A stretch of DNA of 64,000 nt. Source: Thalassospira sp. HJ (GTDB lineage: Bacteria > Pseudomonadota > Alphaproteobacteria > Rhodospirillales > Thalassospiraceae). This document shows, in pieces, positions 34,866-44,309 of the stretch (position 1 is the first letter of the stretch; each line of letters opens with the position of its first letter). The stretch spans positions 186,001-250,000 of the forward strand of contig NZ_JYII01000010.1 of the NCBI RefSeq assembly GCF_000948415.1, given 5' to 3'. The position numbers and the translations under genes were made by a program. The notes beneath the pieces were generated by a model. The model saw only the letters and a list, made by a program, of their open reading frames with translations. It was not told the origin of the DNA and did not search any database.

Positions 34866-36287
34866 ATGCGAGAAGATAAGATCATCAATCCCATCATTAT
34901 GTGTGGCGGATCGGGGACAAGACTTTGGCCGCTTTCGCGAAAGGCGTCCCCAAAACAGTTCATCCCACTCTACAAGGGAAAGTCTCTATTTGAACTTACG
35001 CTCGACAGAGTTGCCCCGCTTGGTGATGTGCTGGCAGTAAGCGGTGATGTTTATCGGTTTTTCGTTCAGGAGATCGCCGAAAATGCGGGACAGGATCTGA
35101 CGCAAATCCTCGAGCCTTGTGGACGTGATACCGCGCCTGCCATGGGCTTGGCTGCGGCGTTTGAGGGAGGGGCTGAGGACTTGCTGCTTTTCTGTCCGGC
35201 CGATCACTTCATTCCCGGCGCGGATGAGTTTCGCGCGATGGTTTCTAGCGCAGCGGATCTCGCCAACGAGGGCTGGATTGTAACCTTCGGGGTTCAGCCA
35301 AGCGGTCCAAGTACTGCGTATGGTTATATTGAAACCGGCGACGAAATTCGTGGTGATGCTGCAAAATCGGTTCGCTTCCACGAAAAGCCTGATACTAAAA
35401 CAGCCTTGGAATTCCTTTCTTCTGGCAAGTTCCTCTGGAATTCAGGAATTTTCCTCATTAAGCGTTCAGTGCTGCTTGAAGCCTTGCAGACCTTCGAGCC
35501 GACGATCTACGAAAAATGTATGACCGCGATGGAAGATGCCGAACAGGACGGTGCATTTTTGCGACCTGGTGCAGAGTTTATAGACGCAACCAAAAAAAGC
35601 ATCGATTACGCAGTGATGGAGCGCGCAACAAACATTGCGGTCGTGCCATTCAAGGGTGTCTGGAGTGACGTCGGCAGTTGGGACGCGATGTTTGCGCTAA
35701 GCGACGTTGATCAAGACAATTGTGGTAAGCTCGGTGTTAGCGAGAACATTCATTCAATTGACTCACAAAACACACTCGTACATGCGTCTGACCGTCGTTT
35801 TGTCGTCACTATTGGTACGAAGGATCTGGCCATTATTGATACGCCAGATGCCTTGATGGTGAGTGCGCTTGACCAGGTGGAGAAAATTAAAGGCGTGGTT
35901 TCTGATCTGGACGCAGCAGGCCGCGCAGAAGTTCAAGAGCACCGTCGTGTTGCGCGTCCTTGGGGATCGTATGACAGTATTGATCATAGCGACCGGTTCC
36001 AAGTCAAACGCATCACGGTCAAGCCGGGCGCCAGACTTTCCTTGCAAAGACATAACCACCGTGCGGAACACTGGATTGTTGTCAAGGGGACGGCATTGGT
36101 AACCCGGGATGAGGAAACTTTCCTGCTTAAAGAAAATGAATCAACCTACATTCCGCTGGGGGCAGTTCACCGCATGGAAAATCCTGGCAAAATCCCGCTC
36201 GAGTTGATTGAAGTACAATCTGGTACATACCTTGGGGAAGATGATATTGAGCGTTTCGACGACGAGTATGGTCGTCATGTTTTGTAG
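34866..36287 (+). CDS. manC: Mannose-1-phosphate guanylyltransferase / mannose-6-phosphate isomerase
   Basis: It makes GDP-mannose for polysaccharides and can also interconvert fructose-6-P and mannose-6-P. The 473-residue product is the bifunctional type II form. The N-terminal nucleotidyltransferase has GGSGTRLWPLSRKASPKQF (residues about 14-32), FHEKPD and WSDVGSWDAMF. A C-terminal cupin isomerase domain has RPWGSYDSI, KPGARLSLQRHNHRAEHW and the metal-binding histidines. Its ribosome site is weak. No polysaccharide gene cluster surrounds it. The next gene (frcK) is on the other strand. Confidence 0.93.
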   Translation: MREDKIINPIIMCGGSGTRLWPLSRKASPKQFIPLYKGKSLFELTLDRVAPLGDVLAVSGDVYRFFVQEIAENAGQDLTQILEPCGRDTAPAMGLAAAFEGGAEDLLLFCPADHFIPGADEFRAMVSSAADLANEGWIVTFGVQPSGPSTAYGYIETGDEIRGDAAKSVRFHEKPDTKTALEFLSSGKFLWNSGIFLIKRSVLLEALQTFEPTIYEKCMTAMEDAEQDGAFLRPGAEFIDATKKSIDYAVMERATNIAVVPFKGVWSDVGSWDAMFALSDVDQDNCGKLGVSENIHSIDSQNTLVHASDRRFVVTIGTKDLAIIDTPDALMVSALDQVEKIKGVVSDLDAAGRAEVQEHRRVARPWGSYDSIDHSDRFQVKRITVKPGARLSLQRHNHRAEHWIVVKGTALVTRDEETFLLKENESTYIPLGAVHRMENPGKIPLELIEVQSGTYLGEDDIERFDDEYGRHVL

Positions 36288-36326
36288 TCGGTCTATAACT
36301 AGACTTAGCGGATCGAGAAGATAAGA

Positions 36327-36959
36327 TCAGCTACACGTCATAACCCGAATATCGGCAATGCCGGTGCCGTGGATAACGGTTTGCGCGTTGGGCAGGTCGT
36401 TGCTGGTGGTTTTGTGGGTGGCGGTGGTGTCGTCAAAGCCATAGCCGCGCCAGCGGTCGATCAGGCGTTCGCGAAGGGTTTCTTCCGGCACTTCAAGATA
36501 GATCGACAGATCAAACAGGTGGTGAAGCTGCGTCCACGGGGCTTGATCAAGCAGCAGGTAATTGCCTTCGACCAGAATGATCTTGTGGCGCGGGGTGATG
36601 GCGCGCGCGGAGCCGCGTGAGATTTCGAGGTTGCGGTCAAAAAGCGGCACATAGACGTCTTCATCTTGCGTGTCGCGAAGCGCAAGCAGCGTGCGTTTCA
36701 ATCCGCCAACATCAAATGTCTCCGGCGCACCCTTGCGGGCCAGAAGCCCGCGTTCCTCAAGAATACCGTTATCAAAGTGAAAACCATCCATCGGCACCAC
36801 AGCAGCCCCGGCTTTATCACCCCCCAGATGGTGATAAAGCCGGTCGGACAAAGCGGATTTGCCCGAGGCTGGTGCGCCGACGATGGCAACGAGGATGCGG
36901 CCGCCGTCGGCGTGTCTGGCGCGAATGGCTTCTGCCAGATGGTCAAGATCAGGTGTCAT
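36327..36959 (-). CDS. frcK: FrcK-like P-loop sugar kinase (uridine kinase/PRK-like)
   Basis: The 210-residue product has a Walker A motif GAPASGKSALSDRL near residue 28, VVPMDGFHFDNGIL (substrate loop) and VEGNYLLLDQAPW (Walker-B-like). This is the phosphoribulokinase/uridine-kinase fold found at the end of FrcBCAK operons in rhizobia. It is the last gene of the operon, 42 bases after frcA. Phosphorylation of the imported sugar is the family proposal; the substrate is not proven by sequence. Confidence 0.82.
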   Translation of the reverse strand: MTPDLDHLAEAIRARHADGGRILVAIVGAPASGKSALSDRLYHHLGGDKAGAAVVPMDGFHFDNGILEERGLLARKGAPETFDVGGLKRTLLALRDTQDEDVYVPLFDRNLEISRGSARAITPRHKIILVEGNYLLLDQAPWTQLHHLFDLSIYLEVPEETLRERLIDRWRGYGFDDTTATHKTTSNDLPNAQTVIHGTGIADIRVMTCS

Positions 36960-37001
36960 GAAGCTGTGGTTCTCATATCCGGGGCACGTCGTATTGAGGG
37001 A

Positions 37002-37787
37002 TCAAGCAGCATTTTCTGCCGGCGGTTCCTTTGCGCCCGTCATGAAGGCAACCGCATCGGACATGCTATAATCATCGGGCTTGATCGTGCAAAGACGTTT
37101 GCCCAGACGATGAACGTGAATACGGTCAGCCACCTCGAACACATGCGGCATATTGTGCGAAATCAGCACGATCGGCATGCCGCGAGCCTTCACATCGGCA
37201 ATCAAATCAAGCACCCGTCGGCTTTCCTTTACACCCAGTGCCGCCGTCGGCTCATCCATGATCACAACCCGTGATCCGAATGCCGCCGCACGGGCAACTG
37301 CCACGCCCTGCCGCTGCCCGCCCGAAAGGGTTTCAACCGCCTGATTGATGTTCTGAATGGTCATCAGGCCAAGCTCGTTAAGCTTTTCACGTGCCAGACG
37401 CTGCATTTCCTTATGATCAAGCGCACCGAAATACTTGCCCATCAGGCCTTTCTTGCGAAGCTCGCGGCCCATGAACATGTTATCCGCAATCGAAAGGGCC
37501 GGTGAAAGGGCAAGGTTCTGATAAACCGTTTCAATCCCGGCTTCACGCGCATGCATGGGGGAGGTGAAATGGATCGGCTTGCCGTCAAGCTCGATGCTGC
37601 CTTCATCAATCGTGACAGCCCCAGAAAGCGCCTTGATCAGCGATGATTTCCCCGCCCCGTTATCGCCGATCACGGCAAGGACCTCGCCGGGGTAAAGATC
37701 AAAATCGGCGTAATTGAGCGCGGTGACACGGCCATAGCGTTTGACGATGCCGCGTGCCTTAAGAACAGGTTTGATTTCGTTGCTCAT
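37002..37787 (-). CDS. frcA: Sugar ABC transporter ATP-binding protein (FrcA-like)
   Basis: The 261-residue single-domain ATPase (shorter than two-domain RbsA types) starts at ATG 37787, overlapping the frcC stop (ATGA). It has Walker A GDNGAGKSSL, signature LSGGQRQGVAVARA and Walker B VVIMDEPTAALG, with a switch H in SHNMPH. It powers the FrcBCA importer; fructose, mannose and ribose are the sugars known for the rhizobial system. Confidence 0.9.
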   Translation of the reverse strand: MSNEIKPVLKARGIVKRYGRVTALNYADFDLYPGEVLAVIGDNGAGKSSLIKALSGAVTIDEGSIELDGKPIHFTSPMHAREAGIETVYQNLALSPALSIADNMFMGRELRKKGLMGKYFGALDHKEMQRLAREKLNELGLMTIQNINQAVETLSGGQRQGVAVARAAAFGSRVVIMDEPTAALGVKESRRVLDLIADVKARGMPIVLISHNMPHVFEVADRIHVHRLGKRLCTIKPDDYSMSDAVAFMTGAKEPPAENAA

Positions 37788-38866
37788 GACGACACCTTTC
37801 TGATCCACTGGTCAATGGCGACGGCGATAATGGTCAGCCAACCAATCGCAAAGACCTGCCAGAGAACATCCACACCCGCCAGACGAAGGCCGGAGTTAAA
37901 CACGCCCACAATCAACGCCCCGATCAATGGGCCAATGATCGACCCGCGCCCGCCAAACAACGAAATGCCGCCAATCACAACCGCGGTAATCGATTGCAGG
38001 TTGGCTTCCTGAAAGCTTTGCGGCGACACAGATCCCACACGCCCGATCGAGGCCCAGGCGCCAATCGCACACACAAGGCCCGCAAGGCCATAAACCATGA
38101 TGAGCGTGCGGTTGGTGCGAATGCCTGAAAGCTCGGCGGCTTCCTTGTCATCGCCAATGGCATAAACATGCCGTCCCCAGCTGGTGTGATTGAGGATGTA
38201 CCAAAGCACCCCGAATATCAGCAGCATCAGGATCGACCCATACGTGATCCTGGCCCCGCCAAGGGCAATGCTTTCACCAAAGAATTTCAAAAGCGGGGCG
38301 ATTTCATCCAATGTCTGGCTTCGGATGGACTGCGCCCCTGAAAGCCACAGGTTGAGCGCAAAGAAGATGTTCCATGTGCCAAGGGTCACGATAAAGGGCG
38401 GAAGCTTGATCCGGGTCACAAGAAACCCGTTCAATGCCCCGGCACAGATCCCGCCGATACAGCCAATCACGATGGCAATGGGTGCTGGAATGCCGATGGT
38501 TACGGCAAGCTGCCCCATAATGACCGACATCAGCACCATGATCGCCCCGACCGAAAGATCAATGCCCGCCGTCAGGATCACAAGGCTTTGGGCCGCGGCC
38601 AGAATGCCGATGATCGACACCTGCTGCATGATCAGCGACAGGTTAAAGGGTGAAAAGAATTTGCTGCCGGCGACAAAGCCGAAAATGATGATGGAAAATA
38701 TAAGAACAATCACCGGCACCATGGTCGGGTTGCCGTGCAGGAAGTGCTGCACACTGTCAAACAGACTGCGGTGTTTATGTTCGAATTGCGCGACGCTGCT
38801 GTCGCTGGACTCAAGCGCGTGCTCAAAGTCCTGTTTCTGGCGCGACGATTTGGGTGTCTCGCTCAT
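37784..38866 (-). CDS. frcC: Sugar ABC transporter permease (FrcC-like)
   Basis: The 360-residue permease of the BPD_transp_2/RbsC family starts at ATG 38866, with GGAGG six bases upstream. It has a hydrophilic N-terminal region of about 50 residues and then eight to ten spans, with the family signature GGISLFGGRGSIIGPLIGALIVGVF and TAGIDLSVGAIM. It lies 178 bases after frcB, separated by a stem-loop. Confidence 0.9.
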   Translation of the reverse strand: MSETPKSSRQKQDFEHALESSDSSVAQFEHKHRSLFDSVQHFLHGNPTMVPVIVLIFSIIIFGFVAGSKFFSPFNLSLIMQQVSIIGILAAAQSLVILTAGIDLSVGAIMVLMSVIMGQLAVTIGIPAPIAIVIGCIGGICAGALNGFLVTRIKLPPFIVTLGTWNIFFALNLWLSGAQSIRSQTLDEIAPLLKFFGESIALGGARITYGSILMLLIFGVLWYILNHTSWGRHVYAIGDDKEAAELSGIRTNRTLIMVYGLAGLVCAIGAWASIGRVGSVSPQSFQEANLQSITAVVIGGISLFGGRGSIIGPLIGALIVGVFNSGLRLAGVDVLWQVFAIGWLTIIAVAIDQWIRKVSS

Positions 38867-38988
38867 CGTTTCCTCCGGACCTGGTTGCAAACAGGATCAG
38901 TTTGTTGATCCCTATGCCGACACCCGTCCGGCTCTGATGGCCGGTTGGTTCGCGCGGGAGTCATACCAAGTGTAAAGCAAAGTGGGAC

Positions 38989-39018
38989 AAGGAGGGCAGG
39001 GGTAAAGCTGCCCTCCTT
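38989..39018 (-). terminator. Stem-loop between frcB and frcC
   Basis: A perfect 11-bp stem (AAGGAGGGCAG and complement) with an 8-base loop lies just after the frcB stop. There is no T-run. It probably stabilises the frcB message and lowers expression of frcC and frcA, as in many binding-protein operons. Confidence 0.6.
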
Positions 39019-39044
39019 CGAAGCAGGTCGGGATTAGCAGGGTT

Positions 39045-40073
39045 TTAGCCCCAGCAACGATCCATGCCCTCGGCAACATCGATCGACGGAACACCATCAA
39101 CCGGCTGATCGGTCACAAGGTTCACACCCGTGTTATAGAAGTTAAGGCCCTGGCTGTTCTGCGGCTTTTCACCGCTATCAGCCCATGCCTTGATCGCTTC
39201 AATGCCCTTGGACGCCATCAGCAACGGATATTGCTGCGAGGTCGCACCAATCACGCCGTCCTTGACGTTGGCAACACCCGGGCAACCCCCATCAACAGAC
39301 ACGATCAGAACGCCTTCTTCCATGCCAAAGGATTTCAATGCCTCATAGGCACCAGCCGCTGCCGGTTCGTTGATGGTGTAAACCACATTGATGCCGGAGT
39401 CGCGCTGCATCAGGTTTTCCATCGCGGTACGGCCGCCTTCTTCGTTGCCGTTCGTCACATCATGGCCAACGATCCGGTCGTCATCCTCGTCCCCGATCTT
39501 GTTGGGGTCCTTGATGTCGATGCCAAATCCTTTCATGAAGCCCTGATCGCGCAGAACGTCGACCGACGGTGCACTGGGTGCAAGGTCAAGCAGGGCGATC
39601 TTGGCATTGGCGGCATCCGCGCCAAGCTTGGTCGCGGCCCACTGACCAATCAGCTCGCCCGCCTTGAAGTTATCGGTGGCAAAGGTCGCATCGGCCGCAT
39701 CAATCGGCTCAAGCGGGGTGTCCAGCGCAATGACGAGCAAGCCGGCATCACGCGCCTTTTTAACGACCGGCACAATCGCCTTGGTGTCCGATGCAGTCAG
39801 AAGGATGCCCTTGGCACCCGATGCGATGCACGATTCGATGGCTTGCACCTGTGTTTCATGGTCGCCATCAATCTTGCCGGCATAGGTCGAAAGATCGATA
39901 CCAAGTTCTTCGGCCTTGGCAGATGCCCCTTCCTTCATTTTCACGAAGAACGGGTTGATGTCGGTTTTGGTGATCAGGCAGGCGCCGATTTCGTCGGCCT
40001 TGGCGGTGTTCGGGGCCGCAGAGATACCCAGTGCAAGCGCACCAAGGGCTGCGCCAAGAAGTGCTTTCTTCAT
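39045..40073 (-). CDS. frcB: Periplasmic sugar-binding protein (FrcB-like)
   Basis: The 342-residue product starts at ATG 40073 (GGGAGGAAACAA upstream). It has a clear signal peptide cleaved near NTAKADE and a Peripla_BP_4 fold: [55 protein letters not shown] and [15 protein letters not shown]. These features match FrcB, the fructose/ribose/mannose receptor of the rhizobial system. It is the first gene of frcBCAK, divergent from the ROK regulator. Confidence 0.9.
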   Translation of the reverse strand: MKKALLGAALGALALGISAAPNTAKADEIGACLITKTDINPFFVKMKEGASAKAEELGIDLSTYAGKIDGDHETQVQAIESCIASGAKGILLTASDTKAIVPVVKKARDAGLLVIALDTPLEPIDAADATFATDNFKAGELIGQWAATKLGADAANAKIALLDLAPSAPSVDVLRDQGFMKGFGIDIKDPNKIGDEDDDRIVGHDVTNGNEEGGRTAMENLMQRDSGINVVYTINEPAAAGAYEALKSFGMEEGVLIVSVDGGCPGVANVKDGVIGATSQQYPLLMASKGIEAIKAWADSGEKPQNSQGLNFYNTGVNLVTDQPVDGVPSIDVAEGMDRCWG

Positions 40074-40213
40074 TTGTTTCCTCCCAGGATTGAACCTGAA
40101 TATGTGGCCATTTGGGCCTGATTTGGTTGTTTTCCAACAGGTCGTGACGCACTTTTTGTGACGGGTCTTCAACCTGTATGGCGCATACGACACACCAAAT
40201 AGGCGAAGCTGTC

Positions 40214-40242
40214 AATTAATAAATCCGATTGATTTATTAATT
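40214..40242. promoter_or_regulatory. 12-bp inverted repeat operator between frcB and the ROK regulator
   Basis: Perfect arms AATTAATAAATC and GATTTATTAATT flank a 5-base centre. It sits in the divergent promoter region, 140 bases upstream of frcB and 56 upstream of the regulator, and is the natural candidate operator for the ROK protein. Confidence 0.7.
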
Positions 40243-40298
40243 ATTCCTGTCACTCTTGTCCTCAATCGGGCATTAAAGATCCCGAGTGGGAGGACCAA

Positions 40299-41546
40299 AT
40301 GTCAGACAGCATATCTGCGTATCCGGATGATACCGGGGCGGATGATCGCACAACGCGTCCGCTGCATCCGGGCGGCGGCGCCAATCAGTTGCGTGTGCGC
40401 GCCTATAATGAACGGCTCGTGCTGTCGCTGGTCCGTCGCAATGCCGGTCTGTCCAAGGCCGATATCGCAAGGCTTTCGGGCCTGTCTGCCCAAACCGTTT
40501 CTGTCATCATGCGCGCCCTTGAAAAGGACGGCCTTTTGATGCGCGGCACGCCTGTGCGCGGCAAGGTCGGCAAGCCCAAGGTCCCCATGGCACTTAATCC
40601 CGACGGGGTTTATTCCTTTGGCCTTAAAATCGGCCGGCGCAGTGCCGAATTGATCCTTTTGGATTTTGTCGGCTCTGTGCGCGCGACCAAACGCGAAGCC
40701 TATAAATACCCGACACCCGATGGCATCCGCCGCTTCGTCCGGGAGTCGGTCGAAGATATCCTGACCGGACTTACCCGCAATCAGATCGATCGCATTGCCG
40801 GTATCGGCATCGCGGCCCCGTTTGAACTGTGGAACTGGGTCGATGAGGTCGGCGCCCCGGTCGAAGACATGAATGCCTGGCGCGAGGTCGATCTGGTCGA
40901 CACCATTGGCGCCATCGTGCCATTCCCGGTCTTTCAGCAAAACGATGCGACCGCGGCCTGCGGGGCGGAGCTTGTCTTTGGTCTTGGCCCGAACTATTCC
41001 GACTTCGCCTATTTCTTTATCGGATCCTTCATCGGCGGTGGGGTGGTGCTTAATCAGGCGCTTTATGCCGGGCGGACGGGCAACGCAGGCGCCTTTGGCT
41101 CCATGCCGGTCTCATCGCGCAGCGGCCATCCCAGCCAGCTGATTGATCAGGCATCGATCTTCGTACTCGAAGAAATGCTGACGCGTGAGGGGCGCGATCC
41201 CGCAATGCTCTGGCGTGATCCCGACTACTGGCATGGCTTGGGCGAAACGCTTGATATCTGGATTTCCCATACCGCACGCAGTCTGGCGATTGCCATTACC
41301 TCGGTCTGTTCGGTGATTGATTTCGAAGCGGTGATTGTCGATGGCGGCTTCCCGGCCGACGTCTGTGATCGGGTGGTTGCCGCCACGCGTACCGCGATTT
41401 CCGAGCTTGACCTGCAGGGGATCGACCGCCCCCGCATCGAACAGGGGCGGGTGGGCAGTGCTGCGCGTGCCATCGGGGCGGCAAGTCTGCCACTGTTCTC
41501 GCGCTACCTTCTCGATCAGAACGTTCTGTTCAAACAGATGGCCTGA
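40299..41546 (+). CDS. frcR: ROK-family transcriptional regulator of the frc operon
   Basis: The 415-residue product has an N-terminal winged HTH (KADIARLSGLSAQTVSVIMRALEKDGLL, residues about 52-80) and a ROK sugar-kinase-like domain (FGLKIGRRSAELIL; NDATAACGAELVFG; IGGGVVLNQALYAGRTGNAGAFG). The typical ROK zinc-site cysteines near the C-terminal half are not obvious. It is divergent from frcBCAK with a shared palindrome, so it is probably the sugar-responsive repressor. The symbol is by analogy. Confidence 0.87.
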   Translation: MSDSISAYPDDTGADDRTTRPLHPGGGANQLRVRAYNERLVLSLVRRNAGLSKADIARLSGLSAQTVSVIMRALEKDGLLMRGTPVRGKVGKPKVPMALNPDGVYSFGLKIGRRSAELILLDFVGSVRATKREAYKYPTPDGIRRFVRESVEDILTGLTRNQIDRIAGIGIAAPFELWNWVDEVGAPVEDMNAWREVDLVDTIGAIVPFPVFQQNDATAACGAELVFGLGPNYSDFAYFFIGSFIGGGVVLNQALYAGRTGNAGAFGSMPVSSRSGHPSQLIDQASIFVLEEMLTREGRDPAMLWRDPDYWHGLGETLDIWISHTARSLAIAITSVCSVIDFEAVIVDGGFPADVCDRVVAATRTAISELDLQGIDRPRIEQGRVGSAARAIGAASLPLFSRYLLDQNVLFKQMA

Positions 41547-41558
41547 TCCAGCATCAGC

Positions 41559-42329
41559 TTAGAAATTGTCTTTGCGTTTGCGGATCTCGGTAAAGATCGC
41601 AACCGGGCTTTCACCGCTCATGCCAAGCGCTTCGGCAACCGATGGCTCATCGGCGCGCAGGAACGGGTTGGTGGCAAGCTCGACATCCAGACGCGATGGA
41701 ATGGTCGGAAGGTTGCGTGCGCGCAGCCCGTCAATATCCTGGCAGCGTGCGGTCAGGATCGCATTGTTCGGTTCAATCGTTTTGGCAAAGCGGGCATTGG
41801 ACTGGGTGTATTCATGGCCGCAATAGATTTGCGTACTGGCGGGCAGGTTGCGGAATTTCTGCAAGGACTGCCACATCCGTTCCGGCGTGCCTTCAAACAA
41901 ACGTCCGCAACCCAGTGCAAACAGGCTGTCGCCCGAAAACAGCGCGGTGATCGCCGGGAAATAAAACGCGATATGGCCCGTGGTGTGGCCCGGCACATCA
42001 AACACCCGACCTTCCAGATCACCAATCAGAACCTGATCCCCCTCCGCACAGGTTTCATCCATATTGGGAATGCGTGCGGTTTCGGCTGCTGGCCCCAGCA
42101 ATTTGGCACCGTATTTTTCCATCAGCTCGTCATTGCCACCGATATGGTCGTGGTGGTGATGGGTGTTGATCACCAGATCAAGCGTCCAGTCACGTTCCTC
42201 AAGGGCGGCAATCACGGGCGCTGCTTCGCCCGGATCAATAATGGCGGTGACTTCACTGCGGTGGCAGCGCACGAGATAGGTGTAATTGTCTGAAAGACAG
42301 GGAATGACGATCACTTCACCGGCGGCCAT
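41559..42329 (-). CDS. gloB: Hydroxyacylglutathione hydrolase (glyoxalase II)
   Basis: It hydrolyses S-lactoylglutathione in methylglyoxal detoxification. The 256-residue product from ATG 42329 (AGAGGT upstream) has normal length. The metallo-beta-lactamase motif THHHHDH (H57-H62) is complete, with GHTTGHIAFY, LFSGDSLFALGCGRLFEGTPE and the glutathione-binding C-terminal part (CGHEYTQSNARFA). The longer frame upstream is not supported by a ribosome site. It is divergent from the methyltransferase gene. Confidence 0.95.
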   Translation of the reverse strand: MAAGEVIVIPCLSDNYTYLVRCHRSEVTAIIDPGEAAPVIAALEERDWTLDLVINTHHHHDHIGGNDELMEKYGAKLLGPAAETARIPNMDETCAEGDQVLIGDLEGRVFDVPGHTTGHIAFYFPAITALFSGDSLFALGCGRLFEGTPERMWQSLQKFRNLPASTQIYCGHEYTQSNARFAKTIEPNNAILTARCQDIDGLRARNLPTIPSRLDVELATNPFLRADEPSVAEALGMSGESPVAIFTEIRKRKDNF

Positions 42330-42463
42330 AACGTACCTCTGAACCTGAATTAGCTTTGCCCCAAGACTATCAGGATGTTGTGTCTTGAAACAATCACGCA
42401 AAACCGAACGGCCTGGATTGCAAAAATATTCCCGTGCCGGATCGGGAATGATAGGCTGATGGC

Positions 42464-43300
42464 ATGCGTCAGGATGTCGTTGATCTTCACCGTTTTTATG
42501 CCAGCAGCATCGGGCAGGCCGCCCGTCGTCTGATCCGCAGGCGTTTGCGCGTCATGTGGTCGGATGTCCGGGGCATGCGCGTGTTGGGCTTTGGCTATGC
42601 CACGCCGTATTTGCGCCCGTTTATTGGTGAGGCAGAGCGTGTCATGGCCTTCATGCCAGCACGTCAGGGCTGCGTGCATTGGCCGGCTGATGAACAAAAC
42701 CGCGTGGCGCTCACCGAAGAAACCATGTTGCCGCTGCCTGACAGTTCGGTGGATCGCATTCTTCTGGTGCATCTGGTCGAACATTCCGATTCCATGCGTC
42801 GTCTGATGCGCGAATGCTGGCGGGTGCTCACACCCAATGGCCGGATTGTGGTGGTGACACCAAACCGAAGCTCGCTCTGGTCCTGGTCGGAAAAGACGCC
42901 GTTTGGGTATGGTCATCCCTATAGCGTCTCACAGCTTCAGAACCTGATGCGCGAAAACATGTTCCTGCCGGTCCAGCACAGTCGGGCACTGTTCCTGCCG
43001 CCAACCAACATGCGGCTTTTACTGCGCTGGTCGCAGATGTTTGAAAATATTGGATCGCGCCTGTTCAAGGCCTTTGCCGGGGTTTCAATCGTCGAAGCCG
43101 GCAAACAGCTTTATGCCAGCTCCGGCACGCCACAGCGCAAACGCCGTTTGGTGCATATCCCGGTAACCGTGCCGCCGCTCCGCCCGGCTGATGGCAATCA
43201 GCAACATTGCACCTGCCACAAGGAACCCAAATACGGTGCTGGGCAGGGGGCAAAGTCCGGTACTTCCTCTGCTGCCAAAACGTCCACGTGTTCCGACTGA
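42464..43300 (+). CDS. Class I SAM-dependent methyltransferase
   Basis: The 278-residue product has the class I fold with motif I VLGFGYATPYLRPF, LPDSSVDRILLVHLVEHSD (motif II region with Methyltransf_11 style) and LTPNGRIVVVTPNRSSLWS. Pairing with a divergent gloB is common in alphaproteobacteria. The C-terminal 60 residues are low in complexity. Substrate unknown. Confidence 0.85.
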   Translation: MRQDVVDLHRFYASSIGQAARRLIRRRLRVMWSDVRGMRVLGFGYATPYLRPFIGEAERVMAFMPARQGCVHWPADEQNRVALTEETMLPLPDSSVDRILLVHLVEHSDSMRRLMRECWRVLTPNGRIVVVTPNRSSLWSWSEKTPFGYGHPYSVSQLQNLMRENMFLPVQHSRALFLPPTNMRLLLRWSQMFENIGSRLFKAFAGVSIVEAGKQLYASSGTPQRKRRLVHIPVTVPPLRPADGNQQHCTCHKEPKYGAGQGAKSGTSSAAKTSTCSD

Positions 43301-43365
43301 TTAGAAAACAACTGTTACTCGATGACAATTGACAGGCATGTTGGGGTTGTCGGAATAATACCGGC

Positions 43366-44202
43366 ATGAAACTCAAAACCGTTTTGCGAAACACAGTCAG
43401 ATTGACCGGGGGCGCGCTGTTTGGCTGCGTTCTCGCCGTGCCGCATGTGGTGTCTGCGCAAACGGTTCAAAGCAACATACCGATTACCGTTACGCTCTAT
43501 GCCGAAGACGGCAATATCCCCTATGCCTTTCTGGACGGGGTGGAGCCGCAAGGCATCTATGTGCGTATCCTGAACGCCGCCTTTGATCACCTGCCGGGCT
43601 ATCGTCTGGAAATCGTAAATGTGCCCTTCCGGCGCGGTATGGATTTGCTCAAGGATGGCAAGATCATGGGCTTCTTCCCGCCCTATGAACGCGCTGATCG
43701 CGACTGGATTGAACGTTATTCCATTCCGATCCTGCGTGAAACCGTGGTGGCAATCTGCAGCAAGGATTACGCCCAGCGCAATCTGCTCAACAGCTTCCCG
43801 GCCGATTTCAAGGGCGCACGCTTTGCCAACAATGCCGGCTACCGTCTGGCCGGGCCCGAGTTCTTTGAGATGGTCGAGGCGGGCGACATCCTGCTCGAAG
43901 AAGCCAACACCACGGCAAGCAACCTGCGTTTCCTGATGGCCGGGCGGGTGGATTGTTATGTCAATGAACGCATGGCCATTCTGGCCGGGATGCGTGAGCT
44001 GGCGGTCGACAAGGCAACCGCACGCCTGTTTGACGAAGTCGCCGTCATCGGCCATGAGCACGGCTATGTCGCCTTTGGCCCGGACCCGGATGGCAAATGG
44101 CCCTATCGCGATGCGTTCGCCGATGACCTTGACCGGGTCCTGAGCGAGATGCGCGACAGTGGCGAGATCGACGAGCTGGTCGTTTCCTACTTCTCATATT
44201 AG
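43366..44202 (+). CDS. Periplasmic solute-binding protein, SBP_bac_3 type
   Basis: This is a 278-residue secreted protein with a signal peptide (cleavage near VSAQT). It has the features of family 3 amino-acid-like binding proteins: ITVTLYAEDGNIPYAFLDG, GIYVRILNAAF and VDCYVNERMAILAG. No ABC permease or ATPase is adjacent, so it may act with a distant transporter or as a sensor. Ligand unknown. A strong terminator follows. Confidence 0.8.
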   Translation: MKLKTVLRNTVRLTGGALFGCVLAVPHVVSAQTVQSNIPITVTLYAEDGNIPYAFLDGVEPQGIYVRILNAAFDHLPGYRLEIVNVPFRRGMDLLKDGKIMGFFPPYERADRDWIERYSIPILRETVVAICSKDYAQRNLLNSFPADFKGARFANNAGYRLAGPEFFEMVEAGDILLEEANTTASNLRFLMAGRVDCYVNERMAILAGMRELAVDKATARLFDEVAVIGHEHGYVAFGPDPDGKWPYRDAFADDLDRVLSEMRDSGEIDELVVSYFSY

Positions 44203-44250
44203 GCCAGCATCGTCATACCCATCAGAACGCGCTCTGTTGGTAAGACGCAT

Positions 44251-44287
44251 AAAAAACAGGCCACCGAAGTTCGGTGGCCTGTTTCAA
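44251..44287. terminator. Bidirectional terminator
   Basis: A long stem (AAACAGGCCACCGA with complement at 44271-44284) is flanked by A- and T-runs between the convergent solute-binding-protein and petC genes. Confidence 0.85.
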
Positions 44288-44309
44288 TATTGGGGCAGAT
44301 CGAACGGAA

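Noticed and set aside
40299-40940. Minus-strand frame inside the ROK regulator gene
   Set aside because: It is antisense to clear ROK-family sequence.
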